NCBI GenBank assembly: GCA_027620815.1
Contig: JAQCDH010000002.1
Location: forward strand, 1-45,541
DNA from: Bacillota bacterium
GTDB lineage: Bacteria > Bacillota_I > Bacilli_A > Acholeplasmatales > Acholeplasmataceae
DNA: 45,541 nt
Reading direction: 5' to 3'
Under the pieces are notes generated by a model. That model saw nothing but the letters and a program-made list of their open reading frames with translations. It ran no database searches and had not been told where the DNA came from. Shown here in pieces: positions 18,263 to 27,597 of this stretch (the first letter of the stretch is position 1; the number at the start of each line of letters is the position of its first letter). The translations under genes were made by a program, and so were the position numbers.

Positions 18263-20089
18263 TTATGTTTTTAACCAATCTTCAATGAGACCTTGTTGAC
18301 TGAAAAATTGATTTTTATAGAGTTGATAATAATGACCTTTTTTAGCAATGAGCTCTTCATGCGTCCCTTTTTCAATGATTTTTCCCATTTCAAGCATCAC
18401 GATGATATCTGCTTCAACAATCGTTGATAATCTGTGTGCAACAATAAAACTTGTTCTGTCTTTTAAAATTGTTTTCGTTGCCTCTTGAATGATGAGTTCA
18501 GACTCTGAATCAATTGAGGAGGTAGCTTCATCTAATATTAAAATACGTGGGTTTGCAATGAGTGCTCTTGCAAAAGAAATTAATTGTTTTTGTCCAATCG
18601 ATAATAAATTCCCGCCTTCACCAACTTCACTATCATATCCTTTTTCAAGCGTCATAATAAATGGATGGAGTCCAATCGCTTTAGACGCTACGATGACTTC
18701 TTCATCAGTGGCATCTAAACGTCCATATAAAATATTTTCTTTGATACTTGTTGAAAATAATTGCGGACTTTGAAGGACATATCCAAGTTGTTGATGTAAC
18801 CACTGAAGACTTCTTTCTCTGTAGTCCTTGCCATCAATTTCAATACGTCCACTTTTTGGCTCATAAAATCTAGATAATAAATTAATCAGAGTTGTTTTAC
18901 CAGATCCAGTGTGACCCACTAAGGCAACACTTTGACCTTTTTTAACATCTAAATTAAAATGATCTAAGATGATTTCGTCATCTTTATAATAAAAGGTTAA
19001 ATCTTTGAAAGAAACTTGTCCTTGAATCGTTTCCCAGTTGTCTTTTTTTGTGTGCAGTAATGATCCATATGCATCTTCAACTTCTTTTTTATCAACGATT
19101 TCTGGTTGCGTCTCAATGAGTTCAACAATACGTTCAGCAGATGCTTGCGCATTTTGTAAATCCGCAATTTTTTCTGAAATCACAAGCATTGGTTCAAAAA
19201 AGTTAATGGTATACGCAATAATAAGTTGTAGCGTCCCAACTGTAATGATTTGATCAAGTACAGCAATACTTCCTGTTACCATCGTTACTGAAACTGCGAC
19301 ATATGCAATCACAAGTAATACCGATGTATACACAGCTGAAAGCATAATTGATTTAATACCTGCACGTTTTAAGTTTCCCGTTGACTGATAAAAATCAGTA
19401 AAATTTTCTGTTTCAATCACTAAACTTTTGGTTGTTTTTGCACCTAAAAAGGCTTCACTAAATTGTGCGGTGACATGTGAATTATGTTTTTTTGATAAAC
19501 GTTCTTGCGTCAAAATTCTTTTTCTAAAAAACTGAGAAATTAAAAACATAATTGGAATAATCGTAACAATAATCAGTCCTAAGCGAATATTGGTAGCAAG
19601 TAAAGCAACCGTAATAAAGATCATGGAAAAAAACGCCCAAAGCATATCTAGTAAACCCCATGATATGACCTCAGATAACCTGGATGCATCAGAAGTCATG
19701 CGCGCCATCACCCAGCCTTGAGGTGTTTTATCAAAATAACTAAAAGATAATCGTTGTAAGTTATCAAAGGCTTGTCTTCTCAGTTCATGAGATACCGTTG
19801 CTTCAATTAAAATGGCTTGTTTAATAAAGGCCCAGACGAGAAGTCCAAATCCACTTGCAACAAGGACACTGATGATAATAAATGGAATGAGTGTTTCCAT
19901 GTTTTTTTCAATGAAAAAAACATCGATCGCATACCGATTGAGCTGCGGGAAAATAATGTCTAAAACAGTAATTCCAGCCATAAATAAACCCAATTTCACT
20001 AAATGAGATTTGTTTTGAAAAACGATATCAATGACACGCTTCCAAGTAGAAAGTTGGACTTTTTTTAATCCATCAAATTCATCTTGCAT
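18263..20089 (-). CDS. Heterodimeric ABC exporter subunit, catalytic-Glu half
   Basis: Half-transporter of 608 residues: six hydrophobic membrane segments (about 30-305) and one nucleotide-binding domain. Walker A GHTGSGKTT (392-400) and Walker B ILILDE with catalytic Glu521 are intact, but the signature is LSIGQ (496-500) instead of LSGGQ. The neighbour has the opposite defects, the mark of heterodimeric multidrug-type exporters such as BmrCD or LmrCD. A GTG at 20098 is also in frame, but GGGAGGTGA is correctly spaced only for the ATG at 20089, giving an 11-base overlap with the upstream partner gene and tight coupling. The substrate is not predictable: drug, lipid or peptide. Confidence 0.95.
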   Translation of the reverse strand: MQDEFDGLKKVQLSTWKRVIDIVFQNKSHLVKLGLFMAGITVLDIIFPQLNRYAIDVFFIEKNMETLIPFIIISVLVASGFGLLVWAFIKQAILIEATVSHELRRQAFDNLQRLSFSYFDKTPQGWVMARMTSDASRLSEVISWGLLDMLWAFFSMIFITVALLATNIRLGLIIVTIIPIMFLISQFFRKRILTQERLSKKHNSHVTAQFSEAFLGAKTTKSLVIETENFTDFYQSTGNLKRAGIKSIMLSAVYTSVLLVIAYVAVSVTMVTGSIAVLDQIITVGTLQLIIAYTINFFEPMLVISEKIADLQNAQASAERIVELIETQPEIVDKKEVEDAYGSLLHTKKDNWETIQGQVSFKDLTFYYKDDEIILDHFNLDVKKGQSVALVGHTGSGKTTLINLLSRFYEPKSGRIEIDGKDYRERSLQWLHQQLGYVLQSPQLFSTSIKENILYGRLDATDEEVIVASKAIGLHPFIMTLEKGYDSEVGEGGNLLSIGQKQLISFARALIANPRILILDEATSSIDSESELIIQEATKTILKDRTSFIVAHRLSTIVEADIIVMLEMGKIIEKGTHEELIAKKGHYYQLYKNQFFSQQGLIEDWLKT

Positions 20090-21920
20090 CTTCGTCACCT
20101 CCCTCTAATGTTTTAAGGAAGTCTTCTTCAAGCTTACCTTGTATTTTCCAAAGTTCTTGATAAAGTCCAGCTTGTTTAGATAGTACTTCATGATTACCCA
20201 CAGCCTGAACAAAACCTTGATCAATGACGATGATTTTATCTGCTTCTTTTGCAGTTGTCATACGGTGTGTAATAATAAGTGTGGTTTGTTTTTTGTTCAT
20301 TTTTGATAATGCTTCACGAATCAATAAATCGGTTTGTGTATCGACTGCTGAAAGTGCATCATCAAAAATTAAAACGGGTTTTTCAGAAACTAAGATGCGT
20401 GCAATTGCAACACGTTGTTTTTGACCACCAGATAATGTCGTTCCTTTTTCTCCCACAAGCGTATCATAACCTTGCTGGAACGTTTTAATATCTTTTTCAA
20501 GGGAAGCCGCTTGTGCTGCCATCATAATTTTTGAACGGTCTGCTTTTCTATTGGCGATCGCGATATTATCATACACGGTTTTAGAAAATAAAAATGGTTC
20601 TTGTAAGACCACACCTAAATGTGAGCGTAAATATGTTTTTTCTATATCTCTTAGTTCGACCCCATCTAGATAGATATGACCAGATTGATATTCATACATT
20701 CGCATAAGCATGTTCATCAGGGTTGATTTACCACTACCTGTTCGTCCAATAAATGCAACGGTTTCTCCTGGTAAGATTTCAAAACTTAAATCTTTGAATA
20801 AGATATTTTCGGTATCATCAAATTTAAAGCTAACATGTTCAAAAACAAGATGACCTTTTATTTCAGGTGTCATTGTTCCGTTTTTTACATATTCGGTTTC
20901 TAAATTCAAAATCTCATAAATACGTTTGGAGGCAGCAAGTGCTTTCGCATAATCATTCAAGATATGTCCTAATCCTCGAATCGGCCAAATAAGCATCCCT
21001 ACAAGACCTAAAGCTGCTGCAATTTGAGCAGCATCCATTTGATTTTGATTCATAAAATAAATCCCTAAACCAATCACAAGGACGTATTGAGAAATACCAA
21101 TAAAATCCATGGTACCCCAAAATTTAGACACAATTTTACCTGTTCTTAATCGCATATCTCTATGATGATCATTTTTAATACGTAACTTTTCGATTTCATA
21201 TGCTTCATTACCAAATGCACGAACAATACGTGCACTTGATAAGTTTTCTTGAATGACTGTCATCATTTTTGATTCAGCTTCTTCGACATCGTGATACATT
21301 TTATCGTTTTTTCTAAAATACCACACAGATGCAACCCCAACAAAAGGAATAATTGTAAGTAAAATGATAGTAAGTGTACCGTTAAGTACGTAAAGTTGAT
21401 ACGCACCAAACACCAATGTGGATAGTAAGAAAATCATATCCATTAACGTTCTTGATAAAAAATTAACTGAGGTTTCGATATCAGAAGTCGAACGTTGAAT
21501 TAAATCGCCTGAATCTGTATTGTTATGAAATTTATATGGTAATTTTTGAATGTGTTCATATATCTTAAGTCTTAAATTTTGACCCATCGTATGGCGAACA
21601 AAGCCTCGTATTGATAATTCAATAAATCTAAATAAGAAGCGAACAACTTGTAGCGACATCAAAATAATAGCAACATATAAAATCTCATTTAAAAACGAAT
21701 TTGCAGACTCAAAAAACCGGATAAAAATCTCCGGTAAATTGACCTGATTATAAACTTCTGTATCACCAATACCTGGTTGTTCTAAAAGTCTTTTTAAGAC
21801 ATATTGTGTAAAAAGTGGAATCATGGAATACGTGATTCTACTAAAAATAAGTAAGACGATCGCAAGGAGAATATAATGATATAATCCTTTGCCTAATATA
21901 ATTAATTGTTTTAACCTCAT
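20079..21920 (-). CDS. Heterodimeric ABC exporter subunit, degenerate-Walker-B half
   Basis: Half-transporter of 613 residues, first gene of the exporter pair. A membrane domain with six predicted segments (about 10-310) is followed by a nucleotide-binding domain with Walker A GRTGSGKST (392-400) and a perfect signature LSGGQ (496-500). Walker B ends LIFDD, so the catalytic Glu is replaced by Asp521. Its Walker site pairs with the LSIGQ signature of the partner to form a non-hydrolysing site, while its good signature completes the partner's active site. Shine-Dalgarno AGGA lies seven bases from the ATG. A small hairpin with a GCGA loop lies just upstream. Confidence 0.95.
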   Translation of the reverse strand: MRLKQLIILGKGLYHYILLAIVLLIFSRITYSMIPLFTQYVLKRLLEQPGIGDTEVYNQVNLPEIFIRFFESANSFLNEILYVAIILMSLQVVRFLFRFIELSIRGFVRHTMGQNLRLKIYEHIQKLPYKFHNNTDSGDLIQRSTSDIETSVNFLSRTLMDMIFLLSTLVFGAYQLYVLNGTLTIILLTIIPFVGVASVWYFRKNDKMYHDVEEAESKMMTVIQENLSSARIVRAFGNEAYEIEKLRIKNDHHRDMRLRTGKIVSKFWGTMDFIGISQYVLVIGLGIYFMNQNQMDAAQIAAALGLVGMLIWPIRGLGHILNDYAKALAASKRIYEILNLETEYVKNGTMTPEIKGHLVFEHVSFKFDDTENILFKDLSFEILPGETVAFIGRTGSGKSTLMNMLMRMYEYQSGHIYLDGVELRDIEKTYLRSHLGVVLQEPFLFSKTVYDNIAIANRKADRSKIMMAAQAASLEKDIKTFQQGYDTLVGEKGTTLSGGQKQRVAIARILVSEKPVLIFDDALSAVDTQTDLLIREALSKMNKKQTTLIITHRMTTAKEADKIIVIDQGFVQAVGNHEVLSKQAGLYQELWKIQGKLEEDFLKTLEGGDEDAR

Positions 21921-21931
21921 GTTTTTGTCCT

Positions 21932-21947
21932 GTAAGATCGCTCTTAC
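21932..21947 (-). repeat. Short hairpin with GNRA-type loop ahead of the ABC exporter operon
   Basis: On the minus strand GTAAGA and TCTTAC form a perfect 6-bp stem around GCGA. It lies between the upstream hypothetical gene and the exporter's Shine-Dalgarno. There is no T run, so it is unlikely to terminate. It could be a processing or protein-binding element. Confidence 0.35.
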
Positions 21948-21961
21948 CCATCTAATAAAAC

Positions 21962-22702
21962 TTAACTACGTTGCATTTGACTGGTATACAAATATAGTTG
22001 TTTATATGTTCTTGCAGCATCCTTATAATAATTCAATTTATTAAAAAATTGATACGCCTCTTGATGCAAAAAATGCATCGTAAGATAATCATATTTCATT
22101 AAAGATTGTTTTAAAACATATGTTTTAAAGAAATCTTCTGTAATAGAGAGGTCATTTAACATTAAGATTTTAAAATATTGAATGACAATATGACTTTGAT
22201 TAAAAAATGATGTTTGTAATGATTGAAATGCATCATCTTTCTTCAAATACGCAAGGATGACTGAAATAATATCTTTTGTTTTTTCAAACGGTTCTAAACG
22301 ATATGATTGAAAATAATAACTGACATAAAACTTTGAAACAACATCAAGTGGTTTTGATTCAAAATCAAGTGATGTCATTTGTTGGCGTCTGTCTACGTAG
22401 TTTTTAACCTTTTTAATTTTATCATAAATTCCTAAAGTTAATGCGAGTTCATATACTTTTTCACTATGATGCATAATTAAGTAATCTTTATGGGTGTGAA
22501 CCCCAATTTCTACAAATAATTCATGAAGTAGAATATGTTGTAAATCATTGTGAATAAGTGATTGTAATGTTGGCACAATCATATCATATGCTTCTTGATA
22601 ATACCCATGTTTGATTGCAGCTCCAAAAGACTGATACTTTGACTCCATCAAATGTTTTCTTTGTTTGATGAAATGCTTCATTGTAAAAACATTGAATTCC
22701 AT
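21962..22702 (-). CDS. Hypothetical helical protein, unrecognised
   Basis: I do not recognise this 246-residue protein. It has no signal peptide, membrane segment or catalytic motif. It is rich in aromatic residues, His, Lys and Leu and looks all-helical, with several segments spaced like TPR or similar helical hairpins (for example near 30-60, and the last 30 residues with FFNKLNYYKDAARTYKQLY). The frame is also open from an ATG at 22750, but AAAGGAG lies inside that extension eight bases before the ATG at 22702, which is therefore the start. It stands between nth and the ABC exporter; cotranscription with either is possible because no terminator separates them. Confidence 0.75.
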   Translation of the reverse strand: MEFNVFTMKHFIKQRKHLMESKYQSFGAAIKHGYYQEAYDMIVPTLQSLIHNDLQHILLHELFVEIGVHTHKDYLIMHHSEKVYELALTLGIYDKIKKVKNYVDRRQQMTSLDFESKPLDVVSKFYVSYYFQSYRLEPFEKTKDIISVILAYLKKDDAFQSLQTSFFNQSHIVIQYFKILMLNDLSITEDFFKTYVLKQSLMKYDYLTMHFLHQEAYQFFNKLNYYKDAARTYKQLYLYTSQMQRS

Positions 22703-22788
22703 AGGGAATACTCCTTTATTTTTTAATTCTATTTTATAAAGGGTATCCATTTAAAATCCATCATTTTTTTTCTACAATTAAGTTTTTT

Positions 22789-23421
22789 TTAATTTTTAGT
22801 CTTTTTTGGATACACACACATGTCATAAAGTGGACATGTGTTGCACTGTGGATTTTTAGCAGTACAGTGATATCTTCCAAAAAATATGAGTTGATGGTGG
22901 AGTTTTGTCCAATGCTCTTTTGGAAATTTTTTCATTAATTTTTGTTCAACAACAAGCACACTATCTGTTTTTTTAGCGAGTCTTAACCGTTTTGACACTC
23001 GGTCTACGTGCGTGTCTACAGCAAGCGCAGGTATATTAAATGCATTACTTAATACAACGTTTGCTGTTTTTCTTCCAACCCCAGGTAACGCTTCTAGAGA
23101 GGCACGATCTGAGGGTACGTCTCCATGAAACTTTTCAACTAATTCTTTTGCAAGTGCAATGATATTTTTAGCTTTATTGTGATATAAGCCAATGGATTGA
23201 ATGAAAGGTTTCACCTCATCAACATCTGCTTTTGAGAGTGCATGCGCATCTGGAAATTGATGAAATAATGCTGGTGTTGCTTTATTCACTGCTTTATCTG
23301 TTGTTTGGGCACTCAATGCAACTGCAACAAGTAATTGGAAATGACTTTGATGATCAAGTTCAACATGAGCATTAGGAAACATCGAATCTAATGTTGATAA
23401 AATGATATCAATTTTATTCAT
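22789..23421 (-). CDS. nth: Endonuclease III (DNA glycosylase/AP lyase)
   Basis: This base-excision repair enzyme removes oxidised pyrimidines and cleaves the abasic site. The 210 residues match the family. The helix-hairpin-helix LPGVGRKTA (112-120) contains the Schiff-base Lys118, the catalytic Asp136 lies in VDTHV, and a 4Fe-4S cluster is bound by Cys186, Cys193, Cys196 and Cys202 in the typical C-x6-C-x2-C-x5-C spacing. Its ATG overlaps the stop of the upstream dnaD-like gene by four bases. The dnaD-nth order is the one found in Bacillus and relatives. Confidence 0.97.
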   Translation of the reverse strand: MNKIDIILSTLDSMFPNAHVELDHQSHFQLLVAVALSAQTTDKAVNKATPALFHQFPDAHALSKADVDEVKPFIQSIGLYHNKAKNIIALAKELVEKFHGDVPSDRASLEALPGVGRKTANVVLSNAFNIPALAVDTHVDRVSKRLRLAKKTDSVLVVEQKLMKKFPKEHWTKLHHQLIFFGRYHCTAKNPQCNTCPLYDMCVYPKKTKN

Positions 23422-24035
23422 TTCATCGCCTTGTATAAATTATCTAGTGCTTGATCTACTTTTTCATCAACAACGACTTTTGGCATGTTTTTAGTAATCA
23501 TTATCATTTTTTCAATGTTTTTTAATGAAACACGATCGTTAAGTTGCTCAATGATGTCACTTAATGATTCTAATGTTACTTGATGCGTTTCGATTAAGAG
23601 TCTGAGTGTTTGAAGTTCAGTTGAAGTTAAGAGTCGATTAAGTTTTTGTTCCAACAACACAATCACTTTTTTTAAACCTTCATCATTTGGTTTTGATTTA
23701 ATTAGTTCTTTTGTATCAATAAGGTGTTCAAGTTTAGAAAATAAACCATCTAAATGAAATAACTCTTTTGCTTTAGATTGGGCTTGATCATCTAAATAGG
23801 TGTGTAAATACGTTTTTGTTATAAGCGCATCAATGATTGCACCTAAATCTTTTTGAACAATTGTAATACGTTTTTGTAAAGCACTCAGTGAAAAAGAATT
23901 TCTTTTTTTATAAATATCAAGCAAACCAAAAATAACCATCATTTCATCTGAAGTGAGATCGAGTTCTTTATGATGTACGTAAATGAGTTGTTCGAAAACG
24001 ATGGATTGTGACTCAAAGAGTTTCTTTAATTTCAT
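23418..24035 (-). CDS. dnaD: DnaD-like primosomal protein
   Basis: DnaD helps load the replicative helicase at origins and stalled forks. The 205 residues show an N-terminal winged-helix-like part (about 20-90) and a C-terminal helical part with LNRLLTSTELQTLRLL (about 132-147), which resembles the start of the DnaB2/DnaD C-terminal domain. Sequence similarity is weak, so the call rests partly on position: directly upstream of nth with a four-base overlap, as in Firmicutes. The start, preceded by AAAGGGAA, lies 23 bases inside the 3' end of rnc. I see no other family that fits. Confidence 0.75.
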   Translation of the reverse strand: MKLKKLFESQSIVFEQLIYVHHKELDLTSDEMMVIFGLLDIYKKRNSFSLSALQKRITIVQKDLGAIIDALITKTYLHTYLDDQAQSKAKELFHLDGLFSKLEHLIDTKELIKSKPNDEGLKKVIVLLEQKLNRLLTSTELQTLRLLIETHQVTLESLSDIIEQLNDRVSLKNIEKMIMITKNMPKVVVDEKVDQALDNLYKAMK

Positions 24036-24687
24036 AATTCCCTTTTTCTAAAGCATCTTTTGCTGCAAATTGTTCAGCTTCTTTTTTTGTTGAACCCTCA
24101 CCATATCCTAAGTTAATCACACGGTCTAATTTGACAGAAACTTTAAAATGCTTTTGGTGGGCTGGTCCACTTTCTTCTAACACGTGATAACTAATGTTAC
24201 GCTTGTCTCCACTTTGGATGAGTTCTTGAAGCATCGACTTATAATCTTTAAGGACATGTGTTTCTTTAATATGTGGAATCACGATACGTGAAAATACTTT
24301 TTCAACTTCTAAAAAACCTAAGTCTAAGTAAATGGCTGCAAGTAATGCTTCAAAAGCATCTGCGATCATCGCATCATTTGCTCCTTTTTGCATTTCACCT
24401 TTACCAAGACGCATATATGTTTTTAAATTGATGTGTGTGGCATATAAAACAAGTGCTTCTTCTGAAACTGCTTTTGCTTTACGTTTTGACATTTCTCCTT
24501 CATTTTCATCTAACTGATGAAATAAATGATGCGTCATAAGTAAGCCTAATACAGCATCTCCTAAAAATTCAAGTCGTTCGTTTTTTAATGTTTGATGCTC
24601 ATTTGCATACGATGAATGTGTGAGTGCACGTTCATACAATTCAATATTGTTAGGTTGAATGTTTAGTGTATCAAATAGTGCTTTCAT
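24013..24687 (-). CDS. rnc: Ribonuclease III
   Basis: This double-strand-specific RNase matures rRNA and processes mRNA. The catalytic domain holds ALTHSSYANEH and the signature NERLEFLGDAVLGL with its acidic metal ligands, and a C-terminal dsRNA-binding domain (last 70 residues) follows. Starts at 24714 and 24705 are in frame. 24687 is chosen because the protein then begins MKALFDTL at the usual distance from the first conserved motif; its ribosome site (AAGAAA) is weak, so the longer forms remain possible. The gene starts inside the 3' end of plsX and is followed by dnaD, so translation of the chain is probably coupled. The plsX-rnc linkage is common in Firmicutes. Confidence 0.95.
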   Translation of the reverse strand: MKALFDTLNIQPNNIELYERALTHSSYANEHQTLKNERLEFLGDAVLGLLMTHHLFHQLDENEGEMSKRKAKAVSEEALVLYATHINLKTYMRLGKGEMQKGANDAMIADAFEALLAAIYLDLGFLEVEKVFSRIVIPHIKETHVLKDYKSMLQELIQSGDKRNISYHVLEESGPAHQKHFKVSVKLDRVINLGYGEGSTKKEAEQFAAKDALEKGNYEIKETL

Positions 24688-25684
24688 TATTTTCTTGATA
24701 TGCATCAAGTGCATCTTTCACTTTTTGTATGACTTGAGCTTCTGCCATTTCTTTTGCTTGACGAATTGCATTTTTAAATGCAAAGCCATCTGAAGACCCG
24801 TGTGCTTTAATCACAATATGATCAAATCCCATCAATAATGCACCACCAATTTCAGAGGCATCCAATGATTTTTTAAGATTTTTAAGTGCTTTTCTCATAA
24901 AAATCGCACCAATAGAAAATAGACTCGATTTAATTTCACGTTTTAACACCATCGACATCCCTTTTGCGGTACCTTCCATGGTTTTCATGACGATATTTCC
25001 TGTAAAACCATCTGTTAAAAAGATATCAGCTTCTGAGGTGACCACATCTTTAGGTTCCATGTTGCCATAAAAGTTTAAAGTTGGATGGTTTTTTAATAAT
25101 TTATACACCTCAACATCAAATTCACGACCTTTTTTATCTTCGGTTCCAATGTTAATGAGTGCCACTGTTGGTTTGTCTCTTTTTAAAACTTCTTTCACAA
25201 CAACAGAAGCATACATCGCAAACTCTACTAAATGTTCAGGTTTAAAATCAGTGTTCGCGCCACCATCTAATAAAACTCTTCCTTTTTGATCATATGAAGG
25301 TATGATTGGTGCAATCGCAACACGTTTCATATGTTTCATACGGCGAATGATAAAATGACCACCAACAACAACTGCTTGAGTTGGTCCAGCTGTTACAAAT
25401 CCATCGGCATGACCATCTTTAACATATTGCATCGCCATAAACATCGACATCTCTTTGTTGGTTCGATAGACTTTAATGACATCTTTTTCAGCCATGTCTA
25501 ACGCATATGGCGTATGGATGATTTTTAGTCGATCATGTGGTTTTAAAAATGGTGCCATTTTATCTTGATCACCAAATATCGTTACCTCAATGTTTTGATA
25601 AGCTTGAAGCGCTTGCATGACACCTTCACATATTGGTTTTGGTGCTGCATCGCCACCCATCCCATCGACTGAAATTCTTATCAT
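24671..25684 (-). CDS. plsX: Phosphate acyltransferase PlsX
   Basis: PlsX makes acyl-phosphate from acyl-ACP for phospholipid synthesis by PlsY/PlsC, and acts peripherally at the membrane. The N-terminus IRISVDGMGGDAAPKP is the family hallmark, and LLDGGANTD and TDGFTGNIVMKT are also typical. Frames open at GTG 25693 and ATG 25690, but GAAGGTGA is properly spaced only for ATG 25684, giving 337 residues. Its own extended -10 lies 25-35 bases upstream, between recG and plsX, so plsX-rnc-dnaD-nth is a separate operon from the aromatic one. Confidence 0.96.
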   Translation of the reverse strand: MIRISVDGMGGDAAPKPICEGVMQALQAYQNIEVTIFGDQDKMAPFLKPHDRLKIIHTPYALDMAEKDVIKVYRTNKEMSMFMAMQYVKDGHADGFVTAGPTQAVVVGGHFIIRRMKHMKRVAIAPIIPSYDQKGRVLLDGGANTDFKPEHLVEFAMYASVVVKEVLKRDKPTVALINIGTEDKKGREFDVEVYKLLKNHPTLNFYGNMEPKDVVTSEADIFLTDGFTGNIVMKTMEGTAKGMSMVLKREIKSSLFSIGAIFMRKALKNLKKSLDASEIGGALLMGFDHIVIKAHGSSDGFAFKNAIRQAKEMAEAQVIQKVKDALDAYQENNESTI

Positions 25685-25708
25685 TTCCATCACCTTCTTT
25701 CATTTTTA

Positions 25709-25717
25709 ATTATAACA
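25709..25717 (-). promoter_or_regulatory. Extended -10 promoter of plsX-rnc-dnaD-nth
   Basis: The minus strand reads ATATGTTATAAT, identical over 12 bases to the pfkA promoter. It lies in the 44-base gap after recG. No -35 at standard spacing. Confidence 0.6.
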
Positions 25718-25728
25718 TATAACACTTT

Positions 25729-27597
25729 TCAAACGCTCTTATCTTTGTTTTTCACTTCATTGTAAACCTGATACGCTTCTTGTATCAATGGTAAGTTTTC
25801 AATATAGTCAATATGCTTAAAAGGTGGTTGTCCACTTTGTATAAGACCTAGCATATCACCAGGACCTCTTGTATATAAATCATGTTCACTAATTTCAAAA
25901 CCACTCGATGTATTTTCTAAGATGATAAATCGTTGATCTTGAGGTTTTTTTGAAATGAGATAACAAATACCTTTTAATTGGCCTCTTCCAAGTCGACCTC
26001 TTAATTGATGAAGTTGAGATAATCCAAAATATTCAGCTTCTAAAATTAGCATAAACGTTGCTGTTTTTATATCGACACCTACTTCAATCATTTGTGTCGA
26101 GATCAAAATGCCTTTGTTTTGTTTTCTAAACGTATCCATAACACGTTGTTGTTCTAATTTTGACATTTGCCCATGTAAAACATACACATCTTCTTGAAAT
26201 CTTTCTTTAAAAACATGATAGGTATGCATGATGTTATACGTCACTTTATCGCTATCAATGGCAGGAACAACGATAAAGATATGTTGATGATGTTCTAGTG
26301 CAAGTTGAAGTTGGTCCATGATCTTTAAGAGTGCATCATAAGAAACACTAATGGTTTTAATGGTTTGTTTTCCTTTGGGTTGTGAATGAAGAGTATATAT
26401 TTTTGCATCCCCTAAAATACTTCTAAGTAATGTTCTTGGAATCGGAGTTGCAGTTAGATACACCACATCTTGATCTAATGCTTTTTCAATGAGACTTTTT
26501 CTAATGTCAACGCCAAACTTTTGTTGCTCATCAATGATAACGAGTCCGAGTTTATGAAATGAAACAGAGGGAGACGCTAAGATATGTGTCCCAATAATAA
26601 GATCAACTTGACCTTGTGCAATATCATTTTCAACTTCTTTTTTAAGTTCAATAGTAGAAGTAATGAACGTGACTTTGATTTCTTTAAATAGTGATCTAAC
26701 TGTTTCTAAATGTTGTCTAGCAAGAATTTCTGTCGGTACCATAAATGCAACTTGATAACCTTGCGCAATATAATAGTAGGCAATGAGTAATGCTACGACG
26801 GTTTTCCCTGAACCGACATCACCTTGAATGAGATGTTTAAGTGGAACATCCTCTTTTGCATCTTTTAAAACATTTAAAATGATACTTTCTTGATCTTCTG
26901 TGAGTTGAAAAGGAAGACTTGATGATTGATCTTTGATTGAAAATGGTTGATTGAAATGAAGGTGTTGTCTTTTCTTTTGTTTTGAAACACCTTCAAAAAG
27001 ATGAAACAATTCTTCAAGTTTAAATCGCTTTAATGAGGCTTCAACTTCTTCTTCGTTTTTAGGGAAGTGAATTCCTTGATACGCTTGATGGATTGGGATG
27101 ATCTTAAGTTTGTCTAAAACTTCTTTAGAAATGGTTTCTTTAATAGGTGATTCTAGTAGTGTTTGTAAAATATTTTGAAGTCGATAATTGGGAAGATCGT
27201 TTAAATCATAATCCGCAACCATTTGATTTTCTAATCGAACTGGTTTGAGTTGTGATACAATAAATATCTTTTTTTTAGCATCAAAATTTCCTTTTACAAG
27301 ATAAGACGCGCCAACTTCTAAAACATGTTTTAAATAAGGTTGTTGATAGGCAATACAAGACAAAATTTGACCTTCTACTTCTAATTTAAAACTTATTTTA
27401 AGGACTTGGTGTCGTGATAAAAGAGGAGGTTTCATCAACTTCCCCTTTTTAATATGCTCGATATCATCTAAAAAATAGTGAACATATCTTTTAGGAAATA
27501 TTTGTAGGATATGGTCACTTGTTGTAACACCATGGCGTTGAAGTGCTTCTAATGTTTTAGGTCCAACACCTTTGATGTCTTTAATGTTGATTGTCAT
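25729..27597 (-). CDS. recG: ATP-dependent DNA helicase RecG
   Basis: RecG remodels stalled replication forks and branched recombination intermediates. The 622 residues (slightly below the usual 680) show an N-terminal HhH-like start GVGPKTLEAL, a wedge/OB region, Walker A GDVGSGKT, the DEQQKFG box (DEQHRFG in most relatives), TATPIPRTLL, and the C-terminal LHQLRGRLGRG motif. The frame is open from 27639, but the start at 27597, preceded by AAAGGA, fits the family N-terminus. This puts 17 bases of overlap with aroC, so recG is the last gene of the aromatic operon and probably coupled to it; no metabolic reason is apparent. Confidence 0.95.
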   Translation of the reverse strand: MTINIKDIKGVGPKTLEALQRHGVTTSDHILQIFPKRYVHYFLDDIEHIKKGKLMKPPLLSRHQVLKISFKLEVEGQILSCIAYQQPYLKHVLEVGASYLVKGNFDAKKKIFIVSQLKPVRLENQMVADYDLNDLPNYRLQNILQTLLESPIKETISKEVLDKLKIIPIHQAYQGIHFPKNEEEVEASLKRFKLEELFHLFEGVSKQKKRQHLHFNQPFSIKDQSSSLPFQLTEDQESIILNVLKDAKEDVPLKHLIQGDVGSGKTVVALLIAYYYIAQGYQVAFMVPTEILARQHLETVRSLFKEIKVTFITSTIELKKEVENDIAQGQVDLIIGTHILASPSVSFHKLGLVIIDEQQKFGVDIRKSLIEKALDQDVVYLTATPIPRTLLRSILGDAKIYTLHSQPKGKQTIKTISVSYDALLKIMDQLQLALEHHQHIFIVVPAIDSDKVTYNIMHTYHVFKERFQEDVYVLHGQMSKLEQQRVMDTFRKQNKGILISTQMIEVGVDIKTATFMLILEAEYFGLSQLHQLRGRLGRGQLKGICYLISKKPQDQRFIILENTSSGFEISEHDLYTRGPGDMLGLIQSGQPPFKHIDYIENLPLIQEAYQVYNEVKNKDKSV

